The notes: a model not told the origin generated them from the sequence alone. 64,000 bases of DNA from an uncultured Marinifilum sp. (GCF_963677195.1 NZ_OY781918.1:3894923-3958922), one strand, 5' to 3'. Counted from the first letter of the stretch, positions 35,846 to 45,384 are shown. Program-made: numbers and translations.

Positions 35846-36883
35846 ATGAAAAACTTAATTATCCCCAAAGGCTATAAAAGCTCTCTAAATCCGGAAGCTA
35901 CCGAAAAAGCCATTAAATTTATTAAGGATCAGTTTCAATTACAATTATCGTCGGAGTTAAAATTAAGAAGAGTTACTGCACCTATGATTGTAATGAAAGG
36001 AACCGGATTAAACGATGACTTAAATGGAATAGAGCGTCCTGTATCTTTTCCAATTAAAGGCTTAGCGGATCAAACAGCCGAAGTTGTTCATTCTTTGGCT
36101 AAATGGAAAAGATACATGCTTGGTGAACTTCAGATTCCTGCCGGAAAAGGAATATATACAGACATGAATGCCTTGCGACCTGATGAAGATTTTACCAACC
36201 TGCACTCTATTTATGTAGATCAGTGGGATTGGGAAAAATCAATCAATAAAGAAGAACGACAACTTGAATTTCTTAAACAGAATGTGAAACAGATTTACGC
36301 ATCCTTAAAAAGAACCGAATACCTGTTAAATGAATATTATCCGGCATTAAAACCACAATTGCCCGAGACAATTACTTTTATTCATGCAGAAGATCTTTTA
36401 GCTGACTATCCGGAGTTAAGCTCAAAGGAAAGAGAAAGTACAGTAGCTAAAAAATTTGGAGCCGTATTTATTATGGGAATTGGTGGCCAGCTTGCCAACG
36501 GCGAACCTCATGATGGCAGAGCTCCAGACTACGATGACTGGACAACTCCAACTAAAAATGGGTACCATGGTTTAAATGGCGATATTCTTTTATGGAATCC
36601 TATTTTAGAACAAGCTTTTGAGATCTCATCGATGGGAATTCGAGTGGATAAAGAGGCTTTGTTAAAGCAACTTAAAATTAAAGGTGAAGAAAAACGAACC
36701 AAACTAATGTTTCACAAAAAACTACTTGATGGTAAATTACCCTACTCAATTGGCGGAGGAATTGGACAATCGCGCCTGTGCATGTTTTTATTACAAAAAG
36801 CACATATTGGCGAAGTTCAATCGAGTATATGGCCCGAGGAACTAAGAAACACTTGCAAAAAAGCTGGTATACTTTTCTTATAA
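35846..36883 (+). CDS. asnA: Aspartate--ammonia ligase (asparagine synthetase A)
   Basis: Makes asparagine from aspartate, ammonia and ATP. It has 345 residues; the class-II-tRNA-synthetase-like fold shows motifs such as LRRVTAPMIV, ERPVSFPIKG, VHSLAKWKR, SIYVDQWDWE and the C-terminal GGGIGQSRLCMFLL. It is preceded by the tandem Asn leader/attenuator and followed by a terminator, so it is a single-gene unit probably controlled by Asn-tRNA charging. Confidence 0.97.
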   Translation: MKNLIIPKGYKSSLNPEATEKAIKFIKDQFQLQLSSELKLRRVTAPMIVMKGTGLNDDLNGIERPVSFPIKGLADQTAEVVHSLAKWKRYMLGELQIPAGKGIYTDMNALRPDEDFTNLHSIYVDQWDWEKSINKEERQLEFLKQNVKQIYASLKRTEYLLNEYYPALKPQLPETITFIHAEDLLADYPELSSKERESTVAKKFGAVFIMGIGGQLANGEPHDGRAPDYDDWTTPTKNGYHGLNGDILLWNPILEQAFEISSMGIRVDKEALLKQLKIKGEEKRTKLMFHKKLLDGKLPYSIGGGIGQSRLCMFLLQKAHIGEVQSSIWPEELRNTCKKAGILFL

Positions 36884-36896
36884 ATCAAATAGGTAT

Positions 36897-36926
36897 AAAA
36901 AAGAGTTCCTTTAGGGGAGCTCTTTT
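36897..36926 (+). terminator. Terminator of asnA
   Basis: Stem AAAAGAGTTCC paired with GGAGCTCTTTT (one G-T pair), short loop, weak T tract. Confidence 0.7.
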
Positions 36927-37157
36927 ATGTCTCCAATTAAGCTAAATTATACCTACTACTTTATGAATATTGAAGTAGTAATTTTTCCCTTCTTTTTTTG
37001 CTGCAATTTCCTATTTTATGAATTTTATTAAAAACTAAAAGCCATAGCAAATACATAAAATAGAAAAAAATAAATCTTGAGCATATTTATACATATTAGC
37101 TGAAACAAAAACACCAAAAAGTAAGTAATTACTATTATACTTAACACCCAACAAAAC

Positions 37158-37517
37158 ATGGATAAAAAAAGAATAGCTTACTGCGGAATTGATTGTTCCA
37201 TCTGTCCGGTTTATGTTGCTACCCAAAAGCATCAGGAAAAAGCCAGAATTAGGATTGCCAAACTATGGTCTGATGAAAATCACGAATACGAAGCTTGCGA
37301 AATTACCTGTAAAGGATGCCGTGAACCCTGGGGCAAAAAATTTCAGCATTGCCAAGACTGCGCGGTGAGAGCTTGTGCTCGAAAAAAACTAATAAAAACC
37401 TGTGCCGAATGTGAAGAATATCCTTGTGATAAACTAAATAAGCTACACAAATCATTAGATAAAAAAATTGCAAGAATAAACTTAGATCATTTATGTAACA
37501 ATTGTACTATCGATTAA
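37158..37517 (+). CDS. DUF3795 Cys-rich protein
   Basis: A 119-residue protein with many Cys residues in CxxC-like groups (YCGIDCSICPVY, CKGC, HCQDC, CAECEEYPC, LCNNC). This is the DUF3795 pattern; metal (zinc or Fe-S) binding is likely, function unknown. It is a single gene between asnA and the convergent adenylate-kinase-like gene. Confidence 0.8.
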   Translation: MDKKRIAYCGIDCSICPVYVATQKHQEKARIRIAKLWSDENHEYEACEITCKGCREPWGKKFQHCQDCAVRACARKKLIKTCAECEEYPCDKLNKLHKSLDKKIARINLDHLCNNCTID

Positions 37518-37673
37518 TTTGAATATTTGCATAGCCCACACAAGTTCTATGCATTTATTTTACTGACACTTGCAAAGCTTTTGTTAATACATATATTTTA
37601 CAAAAAATATATTTTCGTAATGGAAATAAACTTATAAACTTAATAAAGTTTCTTATCTAATATAAAGGCTTAA

Positions 37674-38843
37674 CTACATAAAATGTTTCATGTTTTTTTC
37701 TAGTTCTCTTGATATTCGTTCAAAAACCAAATCGAATTCGCCCACACCATCGATCTTTTTTACGCCATGCAGTTGATTATATTTTTCAATTACCGGAACA
37801 GTTTTATTTTCATGTTCTTGCAATCGCTTTACAATTTTTGAGGTATCGCTATCGTAAGGCATACATCTATTGGTTTTACTTCTGGTATCTAAACGATTAA
37901 TTAGTTCCAAAGTAGGTACTTCAATTTCTATTATCTTAGAAATTTGAGAACCATGTTTTTTTAGCAAACCATCAAGAATATAAGATTGCACAAGAGTACG
38001 CGGAAAACCTTTAAATATAAAGCCTCTTACTCCATTAGAATTTTCAATTTTCTTCTCTATCAATTGAACTACAATTTCGTCGGGAACCAATTCCCCATTT
38101 TCATACAATTCGACAATACGTTTTCCCAGCTCCGATTTATTCTTAATTTCATTTTCGAGCATTTGTCCGGTAGCTACATACTCCAAACCAAATTTCTTAG
38201 CCAAAGCAATTCCCTGCGAACCTCTTCCCGATCCTGGATAACCAAACAATACAACATTAAATAAACTTTTAGCCAGCTCATTATTTATAATTTTCTGGAT
38301 ATCAAGACTTACAATATCAATAGGCTGATTTCCATCTAATCCAAAATAAATGCCCTTGTCCTTGTAAAATTGTAGAACAGGCATAGTTTTATCCTGATAT
38401 TCTGCTAAACGATTTCTAATAACAACCTCATTATCGTCCGATCGACCAGATGTTTTACCCCGATTAAGCAAACGATCCACCGAAACTTCTTCTTGCACTT
38501 CAAGACTAATTAAACAATTAAGCGAAGTATTTAATTTTATCATTAAACCTTCCAATATGTAGGCTTGAATATAAGTTCTGGGAAAACCATCGAATAAAAA
38601 ACCACTTGCATCTGGATTTTCGGTAATTGTTTTCTCAATAATCTGAACAATAATCTCATCAGAAACTAAACCTCCCGCAGCTATAATTCCCTGAGCAGCT
38701 ATACCCAATTTACTTTTTTCTTTTATTTCTTTACGTAATAAATCACCTGTTGAAATATAAAATAAATTATACTTCTCTATTAAAAATTCCGATTGAGTTC
38801 CTTTTCCTGCTCCCGGAGGACCAAACAATGCAACATTAAGCAT
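37674..38843 (-). CDS. adk: Tandem adenylate kinase, second domain degenerate
   Basis: Two adenylate-kinase domains in one 389-residue chain (an ordinary Adk has about 190-215). Domain 1 (about 1-188) has P-loop GPPGAGKGTQ, the AMP-site STGDLLR and FDGFPRT, and the LID Arg of NRGKTSGRSDD. Domain 2 (about 195-389) has GYPGSGRGSQ, where the Walker Lys is Arg, with ATGQML and FKGFPRT; its catalysis is doubtful. Starting at 38843 (MLNVALFGPPG) is preferred over the ATG at 38885. Domain 1 should make ADP from ATP and AMP. Confidence 0.9.
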   Translation of the reverse strand: MLNVALFGPPGAGKGTQSEFLIEKYNLFYISTGDLLRKEIKEKSKLGIAAQGIIAAGGLVSDEIIVQIIEKTITENPDASGFLFDGFPRTYIQAYILEGLMIKLNTSLNCLISLEVQEEVSVDRLLNRGKTSGRSDDNEVVIRNRLAEYQDKTMPVLQFYKDKGIYFGLDGNQPIDIVSLDIQKIINNELAKSLFNVVLFGYPGSGRGSQGIALAKKFGLEYVATGQMLENEIKNKSELGKRIVELYENGELVPDEIVVQLIEKKIENSNGVRGFIFKGFPRTLVQSYILDGLLKKHGSQISKIIEIEVPTLELINRLDTRSKTNRCMPYDSDTSKIVKRLQEHENKTVPVIEKYNQLHGVKKIDGVGEFDLVFERISRELEKNMKHFM

Positions 38844-39020
38844 AGGCTTACAATTAAAAGTTAGTTTACAATTACAATGTAACATTTATAGCAGTTAAGC
38901 ACAAAATTTTTTGATACCTAACTCAATTTTAATATTTATATTTTTAACAGGAAAACTTATTCTATTTGGAATTGTTTTAATTAAAGAAGATATTCGCATT
39001 TAGAATGAACAAATCACAAT

Positions 39021-39419
39021 ATGAGTAATAAAATATTAAACGGAGAAGAACTTCACGAGTTAGGAATTAAGTGGGTTTACAAACATATAAAAAACGAATT
39101 CGAAGTTGTTTCGGTAAATATCGAATTTGAAAAAAACCCGCAAATATTAGCTAAGAAAAACGATGAAATGCATTTTATCGTTGTAAAAACAAGTACTTAC
39201 CCAGATATTGGATCGTTAAGCCCGCTTGCTGCCGAGGAAATTATTAAGCATGCCAATAAACACAAAGCTAAAATTCTTTTTGCACATGTGGGAATTGCAA
39301 ATGCCGATGCTGAAAATGAACATGGAATGCAATTCCCTGAAAAAGATGGTCATTACTATTTTAATTATACCGGATTAAGTATTGAACCAAATATTCTTAC
39401 TGATCCGAATAACAATTAA
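39021..39419 (+). CDS. Small protein with degenerate YraN-like nuclease fold
   Basis: A 132-residue protein. The segment QILAKKNDEMHFIVVKTS recalls the D-x(n)-E-x-K strand pair of UPF0102/YraN PD-(D/E)XK proteins, but the acidic residues are replaced by Gln and Val, so catalysis is unlikely. Similar proteins occur in other Bacteroidota and are sometimes given misleading names. It lies 14 nt before pdxH and is probably co-transcribed with it. Confidence 0.65.
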   Translation: MSNKILNGEELHELGIKWVYKHIKNEFEVVSVNIEFEKNPQILAKKNDEMHFIVVKTSTYPDIGSLSPLAAEEIIKHANKHKAKILFAHVGIANADAENEHGMQFPEKDGHYYFNYTGLSIEPNILTDPNNN

Positions 39420-39433
39420 CCTATTGTAATAAG

Positions 39434-40078
39434 ATGGCCTTAAAAGATGATTTCAAAAAAATAAGACATGAATACGGAAAAACTCAACTGCTAGAATCTG
39501 AAATTAGCAAAAACCCTTTTGTACAGTTTTCCAATTGGTTTCGTTATGCTTTGAACGAAAATATTCCCGATGCAAATGCAATGACATTAGCTACAGTTTC
39601 GCCTTCGGGTAAACCTTCTGCGCGAATACTATTACTTAAAAACTTTGATGAGAATGGCTTTTGCTTTTTCAGCAATTACAATAGCAGAAAAGGTATTGAG
39701 TTAGAACAAAACAGCTATGCTGCCGTAGTGTTTTTTTGGCCAAAATTAGAAAGACAAATTAGAATTGAAGGGATAGTTGGAAAATTACCACCAAGCATAT
39801 CAGACACATATTTTTCTGAAAGACCTTTAGGGAGTAGAGTAGCTGCAGCTATTTCTCCTCAAAGCAAAGAAATAGAGAATAGAGAATATCTTGAAAAGTT
39901 AATTATAGATTTTAATTCTTTGAATAAGGAAAAAATTCAAAGACCTGTTTTTTGGGGCGGATATAGACTAATTCCAGAGCTTTTTGAGTTTTGGCAAGGT
40001 CGCGAAAATCGATTAAACGACAGAATTGAATACTTTTTAGATAAAAACGTATGGAGAACAAGAAGACTTGCTCCATAG
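39434..40078 (+). CDS. pdxH: Pyridoxamine 5'-phosphate oxidase
   Basis: FMN-dependent oxidase making pyridoxal 5'-phosphate from PNP or PMP. It has 214 residues. The motifs NAMTLATVSPSGKPSARILLLK, FFWPKLERQIRIEG, the SRVAAAISPQS loop and the C-terminal FWGGYRLIPELFEFWQGRENRLNDR region are classical. It follows the YraN-like gene by 14 nt. Confidence 0.96.
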   Translation: MALKDDFKKIRHEYGKTQLLESEISKNPFVQFSNWFRYALNENIPDANAMTLATVSPSGKPSARILLLKNFDENGFCFFSNYNSRKGIELEQNSYAAVVFFWPKLERQIRIEGIVGKLPPSISDTYFSERPLGSRVAAAISPQSKEIENREYLEKLIIDFNSLNKEKIQRPVFWGGYRLIPELFEFWQGRENRLNDRIEYFLDKNVWRTRRLAP

Positions 40079-40454
40079 GTAAATAATACGTTCATATAAT
40101 AAAACTAAAATACTCCTTTTTTAAGCTTATCTTAAAGTAAAATAATGAATTAGATAATGAGAAAAATTTACATATCCGATTACTTTTCTCATTTAATAAA
40201 TTATCTAGTATAGATATCTCTTAAATAAATTTGGGGGATATATTTTCTACAATGAATGTTCTTGAAAAAAAACGAAAACAAGCTAGTTTTATCTATTATT
40301 TTCACTCATTAGTCTAAACAAATCAGCTTTTCGTACAAAACTCTTAAAATATTTACTTTGTAAGGGTTACCTTTTTACAATATTCGGAATTAAAGGGTGA
40401 AGAAAGCTTCCTTGTCCGGTTGCTTTTTTCATTCAGTAAATTGTATGTAGTAAA
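40079..40454. other. Intergenic region with a pair of related hairpins
   Basis: Two imperfect direct repeats of about 60 nt lie exactly 240 nt apart (40141 and 40381 onward). Each forms a 10-bp hairpin (40156-40193: AATGAGAAAA/TTTTCTCATT; 40398-40431: TGAAGAAAGC/GCTTTTTTCA) with a shared loop core TCCGnTTnC, so the stems differ but pairing is kept. Between them are a TAAATTTG box (40226-40233) and a possible 21-codon ORF at 40252-40317 (MNVLEKKRKQASFIYYFHSL then V). A small RNA or leader is possible. Confidence 0.4.
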
Positions 40455-40488
40455 AACGCCCCACAGAATTATTCTTGGGGTGTTTTTT
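40455..40488. terminator. Bidirectional terminator overlapping the PfkB gene end
   Basis: Stem AACGCCCCA/TGGGGTGTT plus inner AGAAT/ATTCT pairing, with A and T runs on the two sides. On the minus strand the hairpin includes the last six codons and the stop codon of the sugar kinase. Confidence 0.8.
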
Positions 40489-41410
40489 TTAGCTTAAATT
40501 TTTCTCCCGTATCAGTACCAATAAAGTTATCGTACCCCATACATACTTCCTGAGAAAATTTAATTGCAATTCTAACTAATTCCCGAACTTCTTCTTTCTC
40601 TAACTTATTTATTCGGTCTGCCTTAATATTTTCTCTTATCAGAAAATATGCAATAGATGCATTAAAAGTATCGCCTGCCCCAACAGTACTAACTGGTATA
40701 ATCTTAGGAACATCGAAATTGTAAATTTTATCGGTGCAAACCACTACTCCATTTTTATTGGCTGTATAAATTAATGTGGCAGATGAAAAATTTCTAATCC
40801 ATTCTATCGCTTCTTTTGCCGAGTTGGCATTACAAATTAATTTAAAATCCTCATCGGAGGCTTTCACCAAATTGGCAATTTGAATATTTTCCTTTATAAA
40901 CGGTAATACTTCATTAAGTAAGGGAAGATGTTGCGCTCTAAAATTTGGATCGTATATTATTATAGCTCCATTGGATTTACACTCTTTTAAAAAACGAAGT
41001 AATGCAGGTCTAAATTCTTTCTTTATGGACAAAAAAGAGCCAAACATTACCACATCTCCACTCTTAACATCCTTAGGAAATTTAATGCATGTATCTAATC
41101 CTTTTCGTGTTTTATAAAACGAATAATCGGCGTTTTTATGCTCATCGAGAAAAGCAATAGCCAAATTAGAATTTGTATCACTAAATTGAGCAATATTATC
41201 TATATTAACATTATTGGTTTTCAAAAAATTTAAAATCTGATTTCCAATTCGATCAATTCCCAATTCACTAATTAAAGAAACTCTCACCCCTAATCTTCCA
41301 AGGCTAACCGACGAATTCAAAAATGATCCACCCGGCCTTGCATCCACGGGCTTATCGTTTTCAAAAAATAAATCCAAAACACAATCGCCTATGGTATAAA
41401 CTCTACGCAT
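40469..41410 (-). CDS. PfkB-family sugar kinase (fructokinase-like)
   Basis: A 313-residue ribokinase-family kinase. The N-terminal signature RPGGSFLNSSVSLGRLG and the C-terminal ATP/catalytic motif VSTVGAGDTFNASIAYFL with its Asp base are intact. The substrate is likely a hexose such as fructose (inference from family). A TAGTTTTG box lies on the minus strand at 41436-41443. Divergent from the gene at 41831. Confidence 0.9.
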   Translation of the reverse strand: MRRVYTIGDCVLDLFFENDKPVDARPGGSFLNSSVSLGRLGVRVSLISELGIDRIGNQILNFLKTNNVNIDNIAQFSDTNSNLAIAFLDEHKNADYSFYKTRKGLDTCIKFPKDVKSGDVVMFGSFLSIKKEFRPALLRFLKECKSNGAIIIYDPNFRAQHLPLLNEVLPFIKENIQIANLVKASDEDFKLICNANSAKEAIEWIRNFSSATLIYTANKNGVVVCTDKIYNFDVPKIIPVSTVGAGDTFNASIAYFLIRENIKADRINKLEKEEVRELVRIAIKFSQEVCMGYDNFIGTDTGEKFKLKKTPQE

Positions 41411-41435
41411 TTTAATAATATTAATGTTAATAGAA

Positions 41436-41443
41436 CAAAACTA
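41436..41443 (-). promoter_or_regulatory. Candidate -7 box of the PfkB kinase gene
   Basis: Minus-strand TAGTTTTG matches TAnnTTTG, 25 nt before the start codon. No -33 match at usual spacing. Confidence 0.4.
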
Positions 41444-41627
41444 CAAAATCATAATTTTAATAAGTACAAAGTTTACAGTCAATAAAAATAATTTTGCAAA
41501 TTATCTCACTTTTTACATTCTGCTTCCATAAAAAGGGTTTAATTTCATGCATAACGATTAATAATCGACTAAATTTTATACTTATTTGATATGAATCGTC
41601 TCAATATTTTTAAAATTCTGAAAAAAT

Positions 41628-41656
41628 TATTAATTTAGATTTAATCTAAATTAATA
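41628..41656. promoter_or_regulatory. 29-bp near-perfect palindrome
   Basis: Arms TATTAATTTAGAT and ATCTAAATTAATA (13 bp each) with a TTA spacer, in the 420-nt gap between the PfkB kinase and the divergent 1165-residue gene. It has no T tract and is a candidate operator rather than a terminator. The rest of the gap shows nothing besides the two promoters. Confidence 0.5.
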
Positions 41657-41762
41657 TCAAACCATCAACATGAAATCGTTTTCGATTCCTCCAATTTTAA
41701 CAGTCTAAAAATAGCACGGTTAAATTAAAGGGATTTGAATTATAGTAAGGAATGCAGGAATT

Positions 41763-41792
41763 TTTGCGAAGTAAAAAAATAAAGTAAATTTG
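41763..41792 (+). promoter_or_regulatory. Promoter of the 1165-residue gene
   Basis: TTTG (41763-41766), an 18-nt spacer and TAAATTTG (41785-41792) fit the Bacteroidota consensus. The leader would be about 32 nt. Confidence 0.65.
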
Positions 41793-41830
41793 GTTCCGTC
41801 ATTCCCTAAGCAAATAAAAATTGGAGATAT

Positions 41831-44800
41831 ATGCAAAGTAAAAAACCAAGCGAAACTGAAAAAAAACCAAAGAAGACAAAAAACAATCAGAAAAACCTGA
41901 TTCGTTACATTAACCTTCAATTGGCAGCAATGGGGCAACCCATTTACAAAGGTAATTCCCTGAAAAATGGAGAGCAACTAGCTGATTCTAAATTCATCGA
42001 ATTAACAGACAGCTTGATTCAAAACTATCGCGCAAAATCCCGTTTACTGGCAGACCATTTATGTCCTGCAGATCAACGTATACAGGATTTTTTAAATGAT
42101 TATCTTAAAGACACAGATAATGAAGTAGCGAATCTACCTACTTCTACATTTATTTTGGATCAACCTGGTATTGCTAGAGAACTAAGTTTACCACCAGATA
42201 AAGACGAACATATTACTAAACTCTTAAGTTCGTACAGAATAAAACAAGGAGTACTTCATAACCCAAAACACGATAGAAGAACTACAAAAGGTTCTTTCCA
42301 TATTGTTGAAGGTAGTTTACCAGTACCTTTAGATAAAATTGAAGTACCTAAAAAAGCATTTGCAAATTTTTTAAAAGCTGCTTTTAATCCACCTACCGAT
42401 GATGATACTCAACTATTACCTTTTACTGCAACTCAGGATAAGAAAGTAAAAATGATGGTTTCTCTTTTACTTCGCCCGATAGTTTGTCCGGAAGTAAAAG
42501 GAGTTATCGAACAAAAATCAATGGAAGTCCGCTTTTTTGCTCCAGGTAGCCTAGTTAGTAATCTCGATTTTGTTGAGTCTATTTTTGGTAACGCAGGCGA
42601 TCCTAATGTTCCGGCAAACGATGCTGGTTTAGATATTGAGCATTGGACAGGACATACAGGATGTATTGTTTTAGCTCCACAACTACTTAGTCTTACAAAA
42701 AAAGAGCTAGGCTTACCACATTACGATGAAGCTACTGAGCGTCAAAAACACGACGGTGTATGCTGGAAGAATGAAACCGACCTATATAATGATGGACAAC
42801 CTTTTAAACTAACTTGCCGTAGCGAAAAAGGTGTGGTAATTACTTTAATAGCCGACAACTATTTTGGTTACTCTAAAAAAGAAATTAAAACCCAAATTAG
42901 TTTTTCTGCAAACTTATATGGTTTAGCTGAAGAAGAACATGCTGGAGGAGCAATTGCATTCCCTAGAAAAAACTTAGGTGATGGTTTTAGCGGATCCCTA
43001 TTCATGAAAAATGTACTGAAAAAACAATTCAGCTACGATGAGTTAGTAAAACAATTTGGCGATACTATTGATGTTTACCCTGAAGGATATGCTGTTGATA
43101 AAGAATATCCAAACATTTATTATATCAATGAAAATGCAAACATTGATGTATATGAAAGTAAGGTAAGCTGGATAAAAGATGGACAGGAACAAAGCATTCG
43201 TTTAGTACCTGATAATTACTATGTGCATCCATCGGGATATAAAATGCACATGGAGAAACACCCTTCTGCTCCATCATGGAGATTGGTAAGTACTGCTTCT
43301 GAAGGAACTTTCTGCCATAAACCTTGTACTGTTTCGGGTGGTGGAAAATCAGAGATTTCTAAATCTCTTTTAAATGCAATTATTTATAGCTCTTTCTATG
43401 TTCAGGACATGGAAAAAGATTTTAATTTGGCTGATGAAGTAATCAATCACGATTATACTCAACGATGGAAAGATCATCCAAACAGAACAACTCCTTCAAG
43501 AACAGTATTAAGCTCTGAAAGATCTCTTGGTTCTGTTGTTAAATTATTAACTCCATCGAAATACTATACCGAAGAATATAACGATTTTTTAAACTCTATT
43601 CCTGATCATGTTAAAGCGTTGGTATTATTCGTAAAACGTTTTTATCGTCCTGATCGTACCAATAGCAACTGGAGAGATTTCTTCTCGGTTGATGTTATTA
43701 ACGGAAGAAAAGGTCATGAACTATTATTTAACAACCGAAAAATTGTTGCAAGTTATCTTCGTGTAGGATTTGCAGGTGATAATTCATGGTATTTAAATAA
43801 ACTTCGTCAGGACTTTATTGCAGCAGCTAAAATTCAAATGGAAGATGACATTACTGCTTCAGTTGTATTGCCTGCAAACAGACTGAATCATCTAAATGAA
43901 GCCTATAACAATAAGAGTGTAAAAATTACAACAAACTGTGAGAAGAGATTTTTCCAGCGACCTGATGAAGCAATCCACAGAGGTTACGACAAGGAAGCTG
44001 AAGCTGATCTTTCCATGAGAAATAATTTTACATCGAACTACGAGCCATTAACTACCGAAGATGGTAAAGAATTAGTAGCCGATGCTATTGGTTTTGATAT
44101 GTACACCAAACCAATTCAGGAATTAATTAAGCAAGGAGCAGAAAGTAAAAAGTCAAATTACTTTATTACTCCATCGCATCCTAGAATTGTTGATGGAGCT
44201 CCATCTAAAAACCCTAGATACCTTCAAATAAGACCTGATTTGGTAAATCCTGTTGATGATCGTTTGGCTGATATCGGAATTCGTTTGGCACGTAGAATTC
44301 CTTTGGATATGCCTGTTCACCATCCTGTAAATGCAGTTTTACCAGGAAGAAGAAATAATCCTCCTGAAAAGGAAGCTGGAATACGAGCATTAAGTGTTTA
44401 CAATCCAATTCATTATCAAGAGTTGCCAGAATTATTTATGGACTTTATCTGTAGTTTAACAGGAAAATCGCCATCAACAACAGGAGCTGGAACAGAAGGA
44501 GCACTTACAAAAGGTCCTTTTAATATGTTAACTCCAACAACCGACCTTAATAATGCATTGCTTTCTTATATTCTTACCGGATATCAAGGATTCTCTTCGG
44601 CTGCAGGACATGTTGGAACAGAGAATCGTTTCGATCATGATGTTTCATTATTGATTCCTGAATTATGGTGTAGATTAAAAGAAGAAACTCGTGATCCGAA
44701 ATTATTAATTAATGAGGGATCTCTAGAAAAACTTAACGATTTTGAATACAAAGGAGAAAAAATTCATGCCAGTCGTTTAGGATATCGTATCACCGAAGAG

Positions 44801-45328
44801 TTTTTGTTCCGTTATATGAATCGCATTTTTGATGAACCTCAAAATGTATTTAACGAAAGAATGCTGCAACCTGAAATTCAGGATATGGAAGCTTATGTAG
44901 ATGGAATTAAAAACATTTGCGAAGCACAGGAAAAAGTGGCTATCAATTACTTTAAAGATAAGAGTATTGAAGCTGCAATTCCACCATTAAAAATTCTTCT
45001 AAGCATTATGGCTTACGGAGAATATGATGGAAAAGAAATTTCTAATCCTGAGTTAAGAAAGCAATTTGACAGAGAATTGGTTATTAATTCTGATTGGTAC
45101 AAAGAAAGATTAGAGCGCAAGCAACAAATTGATATTGAATTTTACCAAAAACAGATCTCTTACCTTGAATCGTTTATGGCTAACAAATTAAATTCTGAAT
45201 GGAAAGAAGAATTGAGTTTAGAAGAACGATACGAAAAAGCTAAGCTTAATCTGGATAAGGTTAAATCGAAAGAATATCTTCAAAGTTTAGTGGGTACTAT
45301 TGGAGCTGATCCTTTATGTAGGTCATAA
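41831..45328 (+). CDS. Large metabolic enzyme, candidate PPi-type PEP carboxykinase
   Basis: A 1165-residue soluble protein without signal peptide. Its size and a P-loop-like motif VSGGGKSEISKS (Gly503-Ser507 region, preceded by CHKPCT) agree with what I recall of the pyrophosphate-dependent PEP carboxykinases (about 1130-1150 residues; Entamoeba, Propionibacterium). These would interconvert oxaloacetate plus PPi and PEP plus Pi plus CO2. The protein lacks similarity to the ATP enzyme at 14650. A basic N-terminal tail (about 30 residues) is followed by several conserved-looking blocks. The identification is from memory and remains a proposal. Confidence 0.55.
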   Translation: MQSKKPSETEKKPKKTKNNQKNLIRYINLQLAAMGQPIYKGNSLKNGEQLADSKFIELTDSLIQNYRAKSRLLADHLCPADQRIQDFLNDYLKDTDNEVANLPTSTFILDQPGIARELSLPPDKDEHITKLLSSYRIKQGVLHNPKHDRRTTKGSFHIVEGSLPVPLDKIEVPKKAFANFLKAAFNPPTDDDTQLLPFTATQDKKVKMMVSLLLRPIVCPEVKGVIEQKSMEVRFFAPGSLVSNLDFVESIFGNAGDPNVPANDAGLDIEHWTGHTGCIVLAPQLLSLTKKELGLPHYDEATERQKHDGVCWKNETDLYNDGQPFKLTCRSEKGVVITLIADNYFGYSKKEIKTQISFSANLYGLAEEEHAGGAIAFPRKNLGDGFSGSLFMKNVLKKQFSYDELVKQFGDTIDVYPEGYAVDKEYPNIYYINENANIDVYESKVSWIKDGQEQSIRLVPDNYYVHPSGYKMHMEKHPSAPSWRLVSTASEGTFCHKPCTVSGGGKSEISKSLLNAIIYSSFYVQDMEKDFNLADEVINHDYTQRWKDHPNRTTPSRTVLSSERSLGSVVKLLTPSKYYTEEYNDFLNSIPDHVKALVLFVKRFYRPDRTNSNWRDFFSVDVINGRKGHELLFNNRKIVASYLRVGFAGDNSWYLNKLRQDFIAAAKIQMEDDITASVVLPANRLNHLNEAYNNKSVKITTNCEKRFFQRPDEAIHRGYDKEAEADLSMRNNFTSNYEPLTTEDGKELVADAIGFDMYTKPIQELIKQGAESKKSNYFITPSHPRIVDGAPSKNPRYLQIRPDLVNPVDDRLADIGIRLARRIPLDMPVHHPVNAVLPGRRNNPPEKEAGIRALSVYNPIHYQELPELFMDFICSLTGKSPSTTGAGTEGALTKGPFNMLTPTTDLNNALLSYILTGYQGFSSAAGHVGTENRFDHDVSLLIPELWCRLKEETRDPKLLINEGSLEKLNDFEYKGEKIHASRLGYRITEEFLFRYMNRIFDEPQNVFNERMLQPEIQDMEAYVDGIKNICEAQEKVAINYFKDKSIEAAIPPLKILLSIMAYGEYDGKEISNPELRKQFDRELVINSDWYKERLERKQQIDIEFYQKQISYLESFMANKLNSEWKEELSLEERYEKAKLNLDKVKSKEYLQSLVGTIGADPLCRS

Positions 45329-45349
45329 TAAACTTAAGAAAAACACCAC

Positions 45350-45384
45350 AAAGGTAACTCTTTATAAAAGAGTTACCTTTTTTT
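45350..45384 (+). terminator. Intrinsic terminator
   Basis: Perfect 14-bp stem AAAGGTAACTCTTT/AAAGAGTTACCTTT with an ATA loop and T run. Confidence 0.92.

Noticed and set aside
36927..37031. 34-codon Phe-rich ORF after asnA
   Set aside because: It starts at the end of the asnA terminator, has no following terminator/anti-terminator structure, and the next gene (DUF3795) is not an aromatic amino-acid gene. Probably chance.
38844..38885. Longer N-terminus of the tandem adenylate kinase
   Set aside because: The added residues (rich in Cys and Asn) have no counterpart in Adk proteins, which start right before the P-loop strand.
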